The notes beneath the pieces are model-generated. The model saw only the letters and a list, made by a program, of their open reading frames with translations. It was not told the origin of the DNA and searched no databases. Position numbers and translations under genes: made by a program. DNA of 64,000 bases from Candidatus Saccharimonadota bacterium (GTDB lineage: Bacteria > Patescibacteriota > Saccharimonadia > Saccharimonadales > Saccharimonadaceae): NCBI GenBank assembly GCA_028288995.1, contig JAQGHF010000003.1, positions 1 to 64,000 on the forward strand. Reading direction: 5' to 3'. Shown in pieces: positions 43,473 through 52,991 of the stretch. Position 1 is the first letter of the stretch, and the number at the start of each line of letters is the position of its first letter.

Positions 43473-43484
43473 AGCAATTATGAA

Positions 43485-43508
43485 AGACTTCTTACGGGAA
43501 GTCTTTTT
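43485..43508 (+). terminator. Terminator after tRNA-His
   Basis: AGACTTC-TTACGG-GAAGTCT-TTTT. Confidence 0.85.
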
Positions 43509-43526
43509 GTTATACTAGGCATAATT

Positions 43527-43952
43527 ATGCAGAATAACGTACGGGTCGGAGTCGGAGTATTCGTTTTCAAAGATGGTAAATTTATCATGCAACAGCGTCA
43601 GGGTGCGCATGGTGCAGGTACGTGGTCGCTTCCAGGTGGTCATCTTGAATTTGGTGAATCGTTTGAGGAAACAGCCCGTCGTGAGGTAAAAGAAGAAACA
43701 GATCTTGCTATTACCAACGTACGGTTCGGTGCCGTCACCAACGACAATTTTGTTGATGAAGACAAACATTACGTCACCGTGTGGATGATCAGCGAGTGGG
43801 AAAGTGGCACGGAATACATTACCGAGCCAAATAAATGTATCGCACAGGAGTGGCACACATTCGATGACCTTCCATCAAATCTGTTTTTGCCTTGGAACCA
43901 ATTACTCGATTCTGAATTTATTGAAAAAATTAAACAACAACTTGCGGTCTAA
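43527..43952 (+). CDS. NUDIX hydrolase (MutT/NUDT15-like)
   Basis: GAGTWSLPGGHLEFGESFEETARREVKEETDL. Confidence 0.93.
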   Translation: MQNNVRVGVGVFVFKDGKFIMQQRQGAHGAGTWSLPGGHLEFGESFEETARREVKEETDLAITNVRFGAVTNDNFVDEDKHYVTVWMISEWESGTEYITEPNKCIAQEWHTFDDLPSNLFLPWNQLLDSEFIEKIKQQLAV

Positions 43953-43962
43953 ATACGCCCAG

Positions 43963-46371
43963 TTACTTATTTTCGATGATTTCGTCTGCCCGGCTTTTCT
44001 TATCAAGTATTTCTTTCACCTGATCTAATGTGATCTCGATAAGACCCCCGGCTTGTACTTCTTTCGCGAGCATCAGCTTCGCAACCGTGTTTTCGACTGA
44101 TCGCTGAACAACCCGGCGCATTGGTCGTGCACCAAGCCGTGGATCATAGCCAACCTCAACCAAATACTCTTTAGCGTCCTGCGCAACTGTGACGGTAATC
44201 TTTTGCTCTGACAAGTTCTTATTTACATCAACAAGAATCAAATCAACAACCTTCAACAGTTCAGCTTTATTAAGTGGCGCAAAGACCACAATCTCATCAA
44301 AACGGTTTAAGAATTCTGGGTGAAATAGGTTACCGCTAATTAGCTCATCAACAAACTTATCTTCGAACTGTTCTAGGTTGTAGCCACGGTGCAAGTATTC
44401 TTGAATACGATCTGCACCGGCGTTACTCGTTGCAATCACGATAGTGTCACGGAAACTCACCTCACGACCCTTTGCGTCACGCAGGATTCCCTCATCAAGT
44501 AGTTGCAGTAATGTTGTCAGCACACTCGAGTGTGCCTTCTCAATCTCATCCAAAAGAACGACGCTGAATGGCTGTTTCATGACCTGTGCAGTCAGGCTGC
44601 CGGCATCTTCTGTGCCGTCAGCGATAAGGCGTGCGACATCATCACTGGAAACAAACTCATTCATATCTAAACGAATAATATTCTGCTCACCGCCAAAGTA
44701 TACAGCCGCAAGTGATTTAGCGAGTTCGGTCTTACCAACCCCAGTTGGACCAAGGAACATGAACGTTCCAACCGGTCGTTTCTGATTTCGAATACCAGCT
44801 CGTGCCCGACGAAGTGCATCTGCAATCACGCTGACCGCATGTTCTTGCCCAATCATTCGTTCGTGAATTAAAGTCTCGAGATTCAATAATTTGTCACGCT
44901 CGGTCTCATCGTCAACAATATTCGTTTTAACACCAATCGTTTTTTCGATAGCCATGTTCACTGATCGTGCCGTCACCAATCCAGACTCTGCATAATCCGC
45001 GGCCCCGTCCAGCAAACTAATCGCTTGTCCAGGCATCGCAATGTCATAGACGTAGCGGGCACTCAATTTGTATGCCTCACGTATCGCTTGATACATGTAG
45101 GTTACTTTTCGTTTGAACTCAATATTCGGGAGTTGTTCTTCAAGCACTGAGAGTGTTTGCAGCTCGTCAGTCGGGCGAACGTTAATGCGATTCACCGCAG
45201 CAGCAAGGGTTGGTGTTCGTTTGCTAATTTGGAGAAATTTTTGCTCATCAACTGCCAAAATAATCGGAAGCCGACCAGCTTCTAGGATTGGAAGCAGCAA
45301 ATTTGTCACATCAACCGATCCAACACCTTCTTCAAAGAATACCTGTGCGTTATCAAGACAGATGATAATATTTTTTGCAGTATACGCCTCTGATAACAGT
45401 GTTTGGAGAAGCCCTTCGAGTTCGCCTCGTCCACTCGCCATCGAGATTAGCCTCGTTGCATCAAGCATAAAAATCTGGTGGTAACGGAGTGCATCCGGAA
45501 CATCAGCCGAAGTACTCATTAATTCACTCGCAAGTTCATACACTACCTGTGTCTTGCCGACACCCGTTAGTCCAACAAGTGCAACCGCACCTCGCCCGCT
45601 ACTCATTGCTTTCATAATCTGATTCAGTGTTTCCGCTCGTATGTCAGTTCGGCGAAAATTAAGCTCAGAGATATTTTGTCCAAAACGAGAAAGGTTTGGA
45701 ATCCAACCAAATGACCAGTCACGTCCGACTCCACCAGGTTTACTCGGTTTATTTTTAGACGTATTAATAAGCTCGCGCAAATGATGGTACCAATTAATAC
45801 CTCGGAGCAAGTCGTCCTCATCAAGCTGCAAGTGACCAAGCAGTGTTTGTTTACCTGGAAGCTGCCGTACCATTGCAAGCATCAATACACCAGCCGATAT
45901 TTTATTTCCAACGGTGGGCGAAATCCGAAGCGCCTCCTCAAAGATACCTTTTGTATCGTCACGATTGGTCGAAACAACTTGTTCAAGAAAGCCACCACTC
46001 ACACCGAAACGCACCGCAAAGAATTGCCCGCCAGTTACTTTAGAAAGAATGCTTGCGATATCATGTGGTGTTGGTTGATCACCCAGCAGTCCCAAGATTT
46101 CCCCATCGAGAATATCGTCGATTCGTTTACCGTCTTTCGTCACCGACACATCACGAAGCTCGTACTTATACCATTCAACGATCATTGCCGGAATAGCGGC
46201 AAGTCCAATCGCCGCCCAACCAACTGCAAAACCATACGCGGCTAGTGTCAATCCCCCAATGATCAAAAGGACGACGCTTATCTCTAGTGTCAGTGCCCAT
46301 GGAGAAAGCTGACGACCAAGTCGCGCCTTCATTGCCCTAAGAGACTTGTGATTGAACAAACTTACATCCAT
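43963..46371 (-). CDS. Membrane-anchored ClpB/ClpC-like double AAA+ ATPase
   Basis: N-terminal TM helices; D1 GLTGVGKTQV; D2 GPTGVGKTELAKSLA, VVLLDEIEKAH, HPEFLNRFDEIVVF; start chosen at MDVSLF. Confidence 0.9.
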   Translation of the reverse strand: MDVSLFNHKSLRAMKARLGRQLSPWALTLEISVVLLIIGGLTLAAYGFAVGWAAIGLAAIPAMIVEWYKYELRDVSVTKDGKRIDDILDGEILGLLGDQPTPHDIASILSKVTGGQFFAVRFGVSGGFLEQVVSTNRDDTKGIFEEALRISPTVGNKISAGVLMLAMVRQLPGKQTLLGHLQLDEDDLLRGINWYHHLRELINTSKNKPSKPGGVGRDWSFGWIPNLSRFGQNISELNFRRTDIRAETLNQIMKAMSSGRGAVALVGLTGVGKTQVVYELASELMSTSADVPDALRYHQIFMLDATRLISMASGRGELEGLLQTLLSEAYTAKNIIICLDNAQVFFEEGVGSVDVTNLLLPILEAGRLPIILAVDEQKFLQISKRTPTLAAAVNRINVRPTDELQTLSVLEEQLPNIEFKRKVTYMYQAIREAYKLSARYVYDIAMPGQAISLLDGAADYAESGLVTARSVNMAIEKTIGVKTNIVDDETERDKLLNLETLIHERMIGQEHAVSVIADALRRARAGIRNQKRPVGTFMFLGPTGVGKTELAKSLAAVYFGGEQNIIRLDMNEFVSSDDVARLIADGTEDAGSLTAQVMKQPFSVVLLDEIEKAHSSVLTTLLQLLDEGILRDAKGREVSFRDTIVIATSNAGADRIQEYLHRGYNLEQFEDKFVDELISGNLFHPEFLNRFDEIVVFAPLNKAELLKVVDLILVDVNKNLSEQKITVTVAQDAKEYLVEVGYDPRLGARPMRRVVQRSVENTVAKLMLAKEVQAGGLIEITLDQVKEILDKKSRADEIIENK

Positions 46372-46745
46372 GTTGGTGCCCATCCAATAACAAATGCGAT
46401 TAATCCAACAATAGGAAATACAGGGAGTGTCAGCCAAATAACCAAAATAATGAGCTCAAAAATAGATTGAAATAACAATGAAATAATACCTGCAAGAATA
46501 GTACATAGCCTGACGACTGCACCGATGACCCGTGAAAGTGTCTTATCAAAGAAGGCACGAAACTGTACTGCAGCAGAACCATGTATATTTTCAGCCGATA
46601 TCTGACGGAATGGTGAGAAAAGAGTTGCGAACAATTGACCAATCGAAAAGTAGCCAGCCGTTGCCGCTAACCGATCACGAACCCGTCGTAGTTGCCCCTT
46701 CCAGCCACTGCCATACCACCAAGAGATTATTCCCACCAGAAACAT
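46362..46745 (-). CDS. Multi-TM membrane protein, overlaps the Clp-like gene
   Basis: ORF track; hydrophobic C-terminal half. Confidence 0.7.
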   Translation of the reverse strand: MFLVGIISWWYGSGWKGQLRRVRDRLAATAGYFSIGQLFATLFSPFRQISAENIHGSAAVQFRAFFDKTLSRVIGAVVRLCTILAGIISLLFQSIFELIILVIWLTLPVFPIVGLIAFVIGWAPTWM

Positions 46746-46764
46746 AGCCTCATTATACGATATA

Positions 46765-48045
46765 ATGGTCTATATGCCCCACCCCTTTATTATCATCTTA
46801 GGAAAAGCTGTTCGTTATGCCGCTCGTCTTCGGGGTGGCGGATCGGCGCTTCCTGGATTATTCGTTGAAAAAATTAGCCCAGACTTTATTAAACAAACGC
46901 TTGGTCAACTTCCAAGAGGTGTCGTTGTTATTAGCGGTACCAATGGTAAAACGACAACCACCAAGATGGTCGTTGCACTCCTCGAAGCACATGGTTTAAA
47001 AGTATTCACCAACCGAACAGGTAGTAATTTTACCCGGGGGGTTGCTGCAGCCCTTCTTGGTGATATTGATATTAAAGGGAATCTTGATGCAGATATCGCC
47101 GTGCTCGAACTTGATGAGGCCCACGCTGTGAAATTTGTTCAAGCCGTTCCACCGCGCTTTAGCCTTCTCCTGAACGTGATGCGCGACCAACTTGATCGAT
47201 TTGGCGAAATTGACGCAACCGCAAAGATGCTTGAAAAAATTGCTATCGCAACAACCAATACAGTCGTCCTTAATCGTGAAGACACCCGCGTGCTTACGAT
47301 TAAAGATGTATTGAAAGATCAAAAGGTTGAATTGTTCGGATTAAGTGACGAATTACTCGGTGACTTCCCTAGCGATGACGACATGCGAGGCGAAAGTGTG
47401 AAAAAGACACAACGACCAGCTGCAAGTGTCGTTTTGAAAAAGTATTCCGGCAATGAGGCTACCTATGAACTGGGTGGTCGGGAATTCTCTACAACCCTCA
47501 AATTAAACGGGGTTTATAACGTCTTCAACAGTGCGGCGGCAATTGCACTTGCGCGTGCCGTCCTTGGTACAGAGATGAAGACAGACATTATTCTTGCAAC
47601 GATTGCGGTCGTGGCACCCGCTTTCGGAAGAGGTGAGGAACTTACTGTTGGTGGAAAACCGCTCGAACTTGTCCTTGTGAAAAACCCATCCGGCTTCCGT
47701 CTTGGGTTGAAATCTTTTTCTCCAGAAGGCTATGCAACAATGATTGCCATCAACGACAATTACGCAGATGGACGCGACATGTCATGGCTATGGGATGTTG
47801 ATTTTGAAAGCCTTTCAGAAGAAGGTGTTTCCCAGGTAGCCGGTATTCGTGCGTATGACATGGCGCTTCGTTTGCAATACGACGAGGTCACTATCGGACA
47901 CATTGAGCGTGACCTTGTCACCGCACTCCGTCAATTTATCGATAATAATGCCGATAGACCAAAACGGATCTACTGCACCTACACTGCAATGCTCGCGCTT
48001 CGCCGTGAACTCGGAAAAATTACCAAAGTGGAGATTGTCTCATGA
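46765..48045 (+). CDS. murT: Mur ligase-family lipid II isoglutaminyl synthase subunit MurT
   Basis: VVVISGTNGKTTTTKMVVALLEAHG, LLNVMRDQLDRFGEIDAT, C-terminal MurT domain; followed by gatD. Confidence 0.93.
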   Translation: MVYMPHPFIIILGKAVRYAARLRGGGSALPGLFVEKISPDFIKQTLGQLPRGVVVISGTNGKTTTTKMVVALLEAHGLKVFTNRTGSNFTRGVAAALLGDIDIKGNLDADIAVLELDEAHAVKFVQAVPPRFSLLLNVMRDQLDRFGEIDATAKMLEKIAIATTNTVVLNREDTRVLTIKDVLKDQKVELFGLSDELLGDFPSDDDMRGESVKKTQRPAASVVLKKYSGNEATYELGGREFSTTLKLNGVYNVFNSAAAIALARAVLGTEMKTDIILATIAVVAPAFGRGEELTVGGKPLELVLVKNPSGFRLGLKSFSPEGYATMIAINDNYADGRDMSWLWDVDFESLSEEGVSQVAGIRAYDMALRLQYDEVTIGHIERDLVTALRQFIDNNADRPKRIYCTYTAMLALRRELGKITKVEIVS

Positions 48046-48764
48046 CCAAGCAAATCATCACCGTATTGCAACTCTATCCAAAAGACATGAATATCTATGG
48101 AGATTATGGCAATCTTCTCGTTATCCAACGTCGCCTCGAATGGTACGGCTACGACCCAAAAGTCATTCACTACAATGTTGGTGATGTATTCCCTTCTGAC
48201 GTTGATATCGTTATTGGCGGTGGAGGTCAAGATAGTGGTCAAGAAGTCATCCATACAGATCTCATAAAAATTGGACCACAGCTAAAAGCACTCGCAGAAA
48301 AAGATGTCCCGATGCTGATGGTGTGTGGACTCTACCAACTATTTGGCAATTTCTTTAAAACCCTCGGCGGTAAGACCCTCACAGGAATTGGCGTGTTAGA
48401 CGTTGAAACACATGGAACTCATGAACGTCTCATCGGTAATATCGTGACAAACAACGAAGAGTTTGGCGATATAATCGGCTACGAAAACCATAGTGGTCAA
48501 ACCTTCCTTGGCAAAAATGCCGAGCCGTTTGCAACCGTCATTAAAGGTGCCGGAAATAATGCAAAAGACGGATATGAAGGCGCCCGTTACAAGAACGTCA
48601 TTGGAACCTATCTCCATGGTTCGATTCTTCCAAAAAATCCAAAACTTGCCGACTTTCTTATTCATACAGCCGTGACGAAAAAGTACGGCGACTTCAGTAC
48701 CGATATTGTCGATGACCTACTTGCCGACCTCGCCCGCGAAACAGCAAGTGACCGCCCACGATAG
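48042..48764 (+). CDS. gatD: Glutamine amidotransferase subunit GatD
   Basis: LQLYPKDMNIYGDYGNLLVIQRRLEWYGYD, PMLMVCGLYQLFG, GTYLHGSILPKNPKLADFLI. Confidence 0.94.
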   Translation: MTKQIITVLQLYPKDMNIYGDYGNLLVIQRRLEWYGYDPKVIHYNVGDVFPSDVDIVIGGGGQDSGQEVIHTDLIKIGPQLKALAEKDVPMLMVCGLYQLFGNFFKTLGGKTLTGIGVLDVETHGTHERLIGNIVTNNEEFGDIIGYENHSGQTFLGKNAEPFATVIKGAGNNAKDGYEGARYKNVIGTYLHGSILPKNPKLADFLIHTAVTKKYGDFSTDIVDDLLADLARETASDRPR

Positions 48765-48765
48765 T

Positions 48766-50211
48766 TTATTCAACAATATTCACACCACGCAAACTAAACT
48801 TCGTTTTTCGTTGCATATAAACACATACCACAATGAGTACAACGACATACGCCGTAATCATCCACCACGTAGGGCTTATCTTTGTTTGTGCCCATGGTAA
48901 TCCAGCAAGATACTGCGACGTAAACGTCATATAGTGCAGTAGCCAACTTGCCGGTAAGCCAACAATCTCCGCAATCGACGGAACTGCCAGCGCCGTTACC
49001 CCCACAATGAACGTCAGGAGCATCGCTATCGGCACCAATGGCACAATCAGAATATTTGCGGGGATAGCGACATTCGAAAGTAGTCCAAATGCTGGAACAA
49101 CAATAGGTATCGTCACAACATGTGCCGCAACTGTTTCACCTAATACCTGTCGTACTATTCCTGGTTCTTTCTCACCAAAGAAATAGTTTTGAAATAGTGG
49201 TCCCACAATCATGACAGCTGCAAATGCTGCAAAACTGAGCTGCCAGCCCAAATCACCCCATGCGTAACTTGGCTGAAACAGGACTGTGATTGAAGCAGCA
49301 AAAGGTAATAAAACGAATGGGTGAAACTGGCGGCCGTAATACCACGTCAGCAAACTCAAACTCGATACCAACCCTGCTCTCGTCATACTCGGACTGAGCC
49401 CTGTCATTGCAATGAACCCGGCAATCATAATCCCAGATGAAAATACCGCGAGGAATTTCGAAGCTTTTATAAATGCCCGTCTTGCAAGCCGCACCAGAAT
49501 TGTAAGGTTATAGCCACTCGCGACAACAATGTGACTCAACCCTGCGATCTGTAAGGCGGTCGCAAGATCTGGCGGTAGTGCACTTTTTTGCCCCGTTAAA
49601 TACCCAATTCCTAAACTCGCCTCTGGCTCTGGAATACCCTTTCGAATCGCATCAGCAAACCAGTCGCGAACAACACGACCAATATCCCCAGGATGTGGAT
49701 GGCTAATGGAAATAACTTTCGCTGTAAACATAGTTAAAGCCAATGTGCCAAATCCAGCCGTCGCTTTTCCAGAAACAACCACCCTATCCCCTCTTTTTGC
49801 GTCTGGATGCCCCAGCACGCTCACCCATACCGCGCCTGGCATATCTTTTGACTCATAGCGAACATGGTCTATCTGCAACACAACCAAGCCCTTAGCTGTC
49901 GTTGAAAGATCTTCCTTTACAGTTCCCTCAAGACGAATCTTCGCACCGACAAGTGGTTTATACACCTCCAGACCACTCGATACTATAGATCCATAACACA
50001 TGCCAAACACGACGCCCGAAACGACAACACACGGTACTATAAATAGTTGCCTCCTCCATACGCCAAGGGCTGCCAATGCAGCCGCAACTAGCATCCACCA
50101 CGTGCTCAATGGTACGTACTGCGCTAACCACACGCCAACAACAAAGAACGAGCAACCAAGGGCGATTATCCACGACACATGTATTCGTTGCCGTAATCGC
50201 CATAGCTGCAT
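48766..50211 (-). CDS. ComEC/Rec2-family competence membrane protein (no metallo-beta-lactamase domain)
   Basis: GLSHIVVASGYNLTILVRLARRAF, MTGLSPSMTRAGLVSSLSLLTWYYGRQ, SYAWGDLGWQLSFAAFAAVMIVGPL. Confidence 0.9.
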   Translation of the reverse strand: MQLWRLRQRIHVSWIIALGCSFFVVGVWLAQYVPLSTWWMLVAAALAALGVWRRQLFIVPCVVVSGVVFGMCYGSIVSSGLEVYKPLVGAKIRLEGTVKEDLSTTAKGLVVLQIDHVRYESKDMPGAVWVSVLGHPDAKRGDRVVVSGKATAGFGTLALTMFTAKVISISHPHPGDIGRVVRDWFADAIRKGIPEPEASLGIGYLTGQKSALPPDLATALQIAGLSHIVVASGYNLTILVRLARRAFIKASKFLAVFSSGIMIAGFIAMTGLSPSMTRAGLVSSLSLLTWYYGRQFHPFVLLPFAASITVLFQPSYAWGDLGWQLSFAAFAAVMIVGPLFQNYFFGEKEPGIVRQVLGETVAAHVVTIPIVVPAFGLLSNVAIPANILIVPLVPIAMLLTFIVGVTALAVPSIAEIVGLPASWLLHYMTFTSQYLAGLPWAQTKISPTWWMITAYVVVLIVVCVYMQRKTKFSLRGVNIVE

Positions 50212-50289
50212 GCAAATTACTATAGAGATGAAAAATTAAATCCAAATAAAAAACACCCGAGGTAGCGATCGTCGGATGTTCTTTATTCG

Positions 50290-50317
50290 AGGGTCAAGCT
50301 TATGAAGGCTTGACCCT
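50290..50317. terminator. Hairpin AGGGTCAAGC-TTATGAAG-GCTTGACCCT
   Basis: Perfect 10-bp stem between comEC and tRNA-Lys. Confidence 0.65.
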
Positions 50318-50336
50318 GTTCTATGAATTCTATGCT

Positions 50337-50413
50337 TGGAGGGTCCGATGGGGCTTGAACCCATGACACCCTGCTTAAAAGGCAGGTGCTCTAACCAGCT
50401 GAGCTACGGACCC
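50337..50413 (-). tRNA. tRNA-Lys (anticodon TTT), CCA encoded
   Basis: GGGTCCG..CCTGCCTTTTAAGCAGG..GTTCAAGCC..CGGACCC T CCA. Confidence 0.95.
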
Positions 50414-50468
50414 GTAGTGTGCATAAAAGCTTTTAACACTATACTTCAACAGAGGTGATGTGTCAATG

Positions 50469-50951
50469 TTAACGATGCTTCTTCTCGGATTTATGAACTG
50501 TCTTCGAGAGAAGGAAATCAACAATAGTGAATGTGACACCGATGCTGATAATCAACTCGTGGTTAGATACAACCCACTGATAGGCATTTCCTGCAGGACC
50601 GGTAAGTGTTAATGCAGACCCGATTGGTCCAACCAAGAATGCAGCAGCAAGCAGTGTAAATAATAACGATCCGATGACACGTCCGAATATATGCTTGTAA
50701 CGGTACCCATGGAACATAAAAAGTACTGCAGGTACAAGAATGAGAGCCGAGAGTGCAATAGCATTGACCAGTGGTCCTTCCGCAACAAGTCCCGTACTTG
50801 AGACAACAAAGCCGGCATTATCACCCCAAATTGGACTGATGATAGCACCCGCAGTGAGTCCTAACCCAAGCACCCCAAATCGACGCTTTGACAAGAATGC
50901 ACCCGCAAATAACGCGAGTACCAGTGCTAATAGAATCACGACAACAATCAT
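50469..50951 (-). CDS. Multi-TM membrane protein
   Basis: ORF track; repeated hydrophobic segments. Confidence 0.65.
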   Translation of the reverse strand: MIVVVILLALVLALFAGAFLSKRRFGVLGLGLTAGAIISPIWGDNAGFVVSSTGLVAEGPLVNAIALSALILVPAVLFMFHGYRYKHIFGRVIGSLLFTLLAAAFLVGPIGSALTLTGPAGNAYQWVVSNHELIISIGVTFTIVDFLLSKTVHKSEKKHR

Positions 50952-50952
50952 G

Positions 50953-51435
50953 TTACTGAACCTCCGTTATGCTAAATGTAGCAGTAGTATCAATCTTAAT
51001 CCCAGCACTCTTCACTGTCCCTGCCGGTATCTCCAGCACATATCGAGCAGGAACTTCAGGTTTGAATGTCTTTGACGTTCCCAGATCTGGCGATGCATTA
51101 GTCACGATATAGATAACTTTTTTATCATTATTCATCCATATAATATCCAGTGGGATCTTCATATCCTTCATCCAAATATCCCATTTGTCGTCACTCTGGA
51201 ATATCATAAGCAACCCACTGTTCGCATCAAGATGATCGACTCCAGAAAGTCCACGTATTCGAGCAGCGTCAGTAGCCGCAACCCGAGTGCTAAATACGCC
51301 AGATCCCAGTCGCACTTCTGTTAATGGCTGAAAATTTCTCAACATATAGGATACAACGAGTGCAACAAGAATTAAGACTAACCCACCGATAACAATGCCG
51401 GTTGTATGAGGTCGCCACTTATTCGTATTACTCAT
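50953..51435 (-). CDS. DUF192-family protein with N-terminal TM
   Basis: ARIRGLSGVDHLDANSGLLMIFQSDDKWDIWMKDMKIPLDIIWMNNDKKVIYI...VPARYVLEIPAG. Confidence 0.9.
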   Translation of the reverse strand: MSNTNKWRPHTTGIVIGGLVLILVALVVSYMLRNFQPLTEVRLGSGVFSTRVAATDAARIRGLSGVDHLDANSGLLMIFQSDDKWDIWMKDMKIPLDIIWMNNDKKVIYIVTNASPDLGTSKTFKPEVPARYVLEIPAGTVKSAGIKIDTTATFSITEVQ

Positions 51436-51488
51436 GATACACAGATTACCATGAGCATATTATAGCAGTGTCTGAGAGTGTCTGAAAC

Positions 51489-52400
51489 TTAGGCGCCGAC
51501 TTTGTCTTTTTTGCTACCGCGCTTGGCGTTTTGTTCGATGTATTCAATGATTGGACCAGCAACGTTGCGACCAGTCACTTTTTCAATACCAAATCCAGGG
51601 CTTGAGTTTACTTCAAGCACAAGTGGACCGCGTTCGCTACGCATAAGGTCGACACCAGCGATGTTCAGTCCCATTGCTTTGGCAGCCTTGATTGCCATCT
51701 TCGTTTCTTGCTCTGTCAATTTGATGACGGTTCCTTCACCACCTTTGTGGAGGTTTGAACGGAAGTCATCGTCGAGGCTTTGTCGTTTCATACTTGCAAC
51801 AACGCGACCACCGACGACGAAGGCACGAATATCAGTACCAGCAGATTCTTCGACGAATTCCTGTAGCAGTACGTTCGTTCCGTCTTCATTTGTAAGGTAG
51901 AACGCCTGAAGTACAGACTTTGCTGCCTTCTTTGTTTCCGCAAGCACAACACCGTTGCCGTGTGTACCACGAGCAAGCTTGATGATAACTGGTGTGCCAC
52001 CAACTTTATCAATAAGGTCGTCAATATCAGTTGAGTTACGTGAGACGATTGTCTTTGGAATACCAACCCCAGAACGGGCAAGCAGCTGAAGACTACGCAG
52101 TTTGTCGCGTGAACGGTTGATTGCAATGGAGCTTGAGACAGTGTAAACACCTTGCATTTCAAGCTGACGAACGATAGCTGTACCGTAACGTGTCATATTA
52201 GCGGCGATACGAGGAATAATTGCATCAAATTTTGCGAGATCCTCACCCCGGTAACTTACCGTTGGCTTGTCCTGTTCAATGAAAGCGTAGCAGTCTCGAT
52301 ACTTGATAACTTGCACTTCGTGACCACGAGCAATCGCCTCTTCTTTGAGACGCTTTGTCGAGTAATTTCCTGGTCCATTTGATAGGATTGCTATTTTCAT
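51489..52400 (-). CDS. rimK: RimK-family ATP-grasp alpha-L-glutamate ligase
   Basis: VIIKLARGTHGNGVVLAETKKAAKSVLQAF, LLQEFVEESAGTDIRAFVVGGRVVASMKRQS, GPLVLEVNSSPGFGIEKVTG. Confidence 0.93.
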   Translation of the reverse strand: MKIAILSNGPGNYSTKRLKEEAIARGHEVQVIKYRDCYAFIEQDKPTVSYRGEDLAKFDAIIPRIAANMTRYGTAIVRQLEMQGVYTVSSSIAINRSRDKLRSLQLLARSGVGIPKTIVSRNSTDIDDLIDKVGGTPVIIKLARGTHGNGVVLAETKKAAKSVLQAFYLTNEDGTNVLLQEFVEESAGTDIRAFVVGGRVVASMKRQSLDDDFRSNLHKGGEGTVIKLTEQETKMAIKAAKAMGLNIAGVDLMRSERGPLVLEVNSSPGFGIEKVTGRNVAGPIIEYIEQNAKRGSKKDKVGA

Positions 52401-52855
52401 CGGGTATTCTCCCCTTCATCATCAAGTTCACTATTTTTTCGTACATCCACTATGATGCCGTTCTCTCTCAAAAATCGGCGTCCAATGAGTGCTTCTCGTC
52501 GCATATCAGAACGATCGGATAAGCCAATTTTAATCTTATAGCTTTGTCCGTCGTACACGATAGTCGTTGTGATCACAAAGCGTTTTACGCGATGTCCTGT
52601 TGCACTTCGAACGTAGGTTTCATCAAATTCATCTGTTTCCTGAGCCAGTTTTGTTTTTCCAAGTGGCTTATACTTCAGGATTCGACGTCTATCTTTACCT
52701 CTTCGAAACACTTTGATGTCGGTACAATGTATAGCTCCAGAAAACGCTCCAGTGTCTACCTTAGCTAAGATGTTATCCAAGCCTAGATCAGGAAAACTGA
52801 CATATTCTAAACAACCAATTATTTTCGCTTGATCTATCATAGTACGTAGCTCCAT
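52397..52855 (-). CDS. RimB-like retropepsin-fold protease (ATP-dependent zinc protease family)
   Basis: AKVDTGAFSGAIHCTDIKVF, RSATGHRVKRFVITTTI, RREALIGRRFLRENGIIVDV; overlaps rimK. Confidence 0.85.
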   Translation of the reverse strand: MELRTMIDQAKIIGCLEYVSFPDLGLDNILAKVDTGAFSGAIHCTDIKVFRRGKDRRRILKYKPLGKTKLAQETDEFDETYVRSATGHRVKRFVITTTIVYDGQSYKIKIGLSDRSDMRREALIGRRFLRENGIIVDVRKNSELDDEGENTR

Positions 52856-52991
52856 TATCTCACGTCCGGACGCTATATGGCAGTACCCGAGTCATGAGTG
52901 TCAAATTCAGCGTTATTATAACACGAAAGATTAAAAAATGCAATACCTTATGAGTTGACTTTTCCTCTGTTAGCATCGATACTAGAGGGCA

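Noticed and set aside
43081-43520. tRNA-associated integration island around the Arg/Gly/His tRNAs
   Set aside because: Ordinary tRNA cluster; flanking NUDIX genes are common housekeeping genes and no flanking direct repeat was found.
45781-46245. 154-aa plus-strand ORF inside the Clp-like gene
   Set aside because: Antisense to a strongly supported AAA+ gene; no recognisable motifs.
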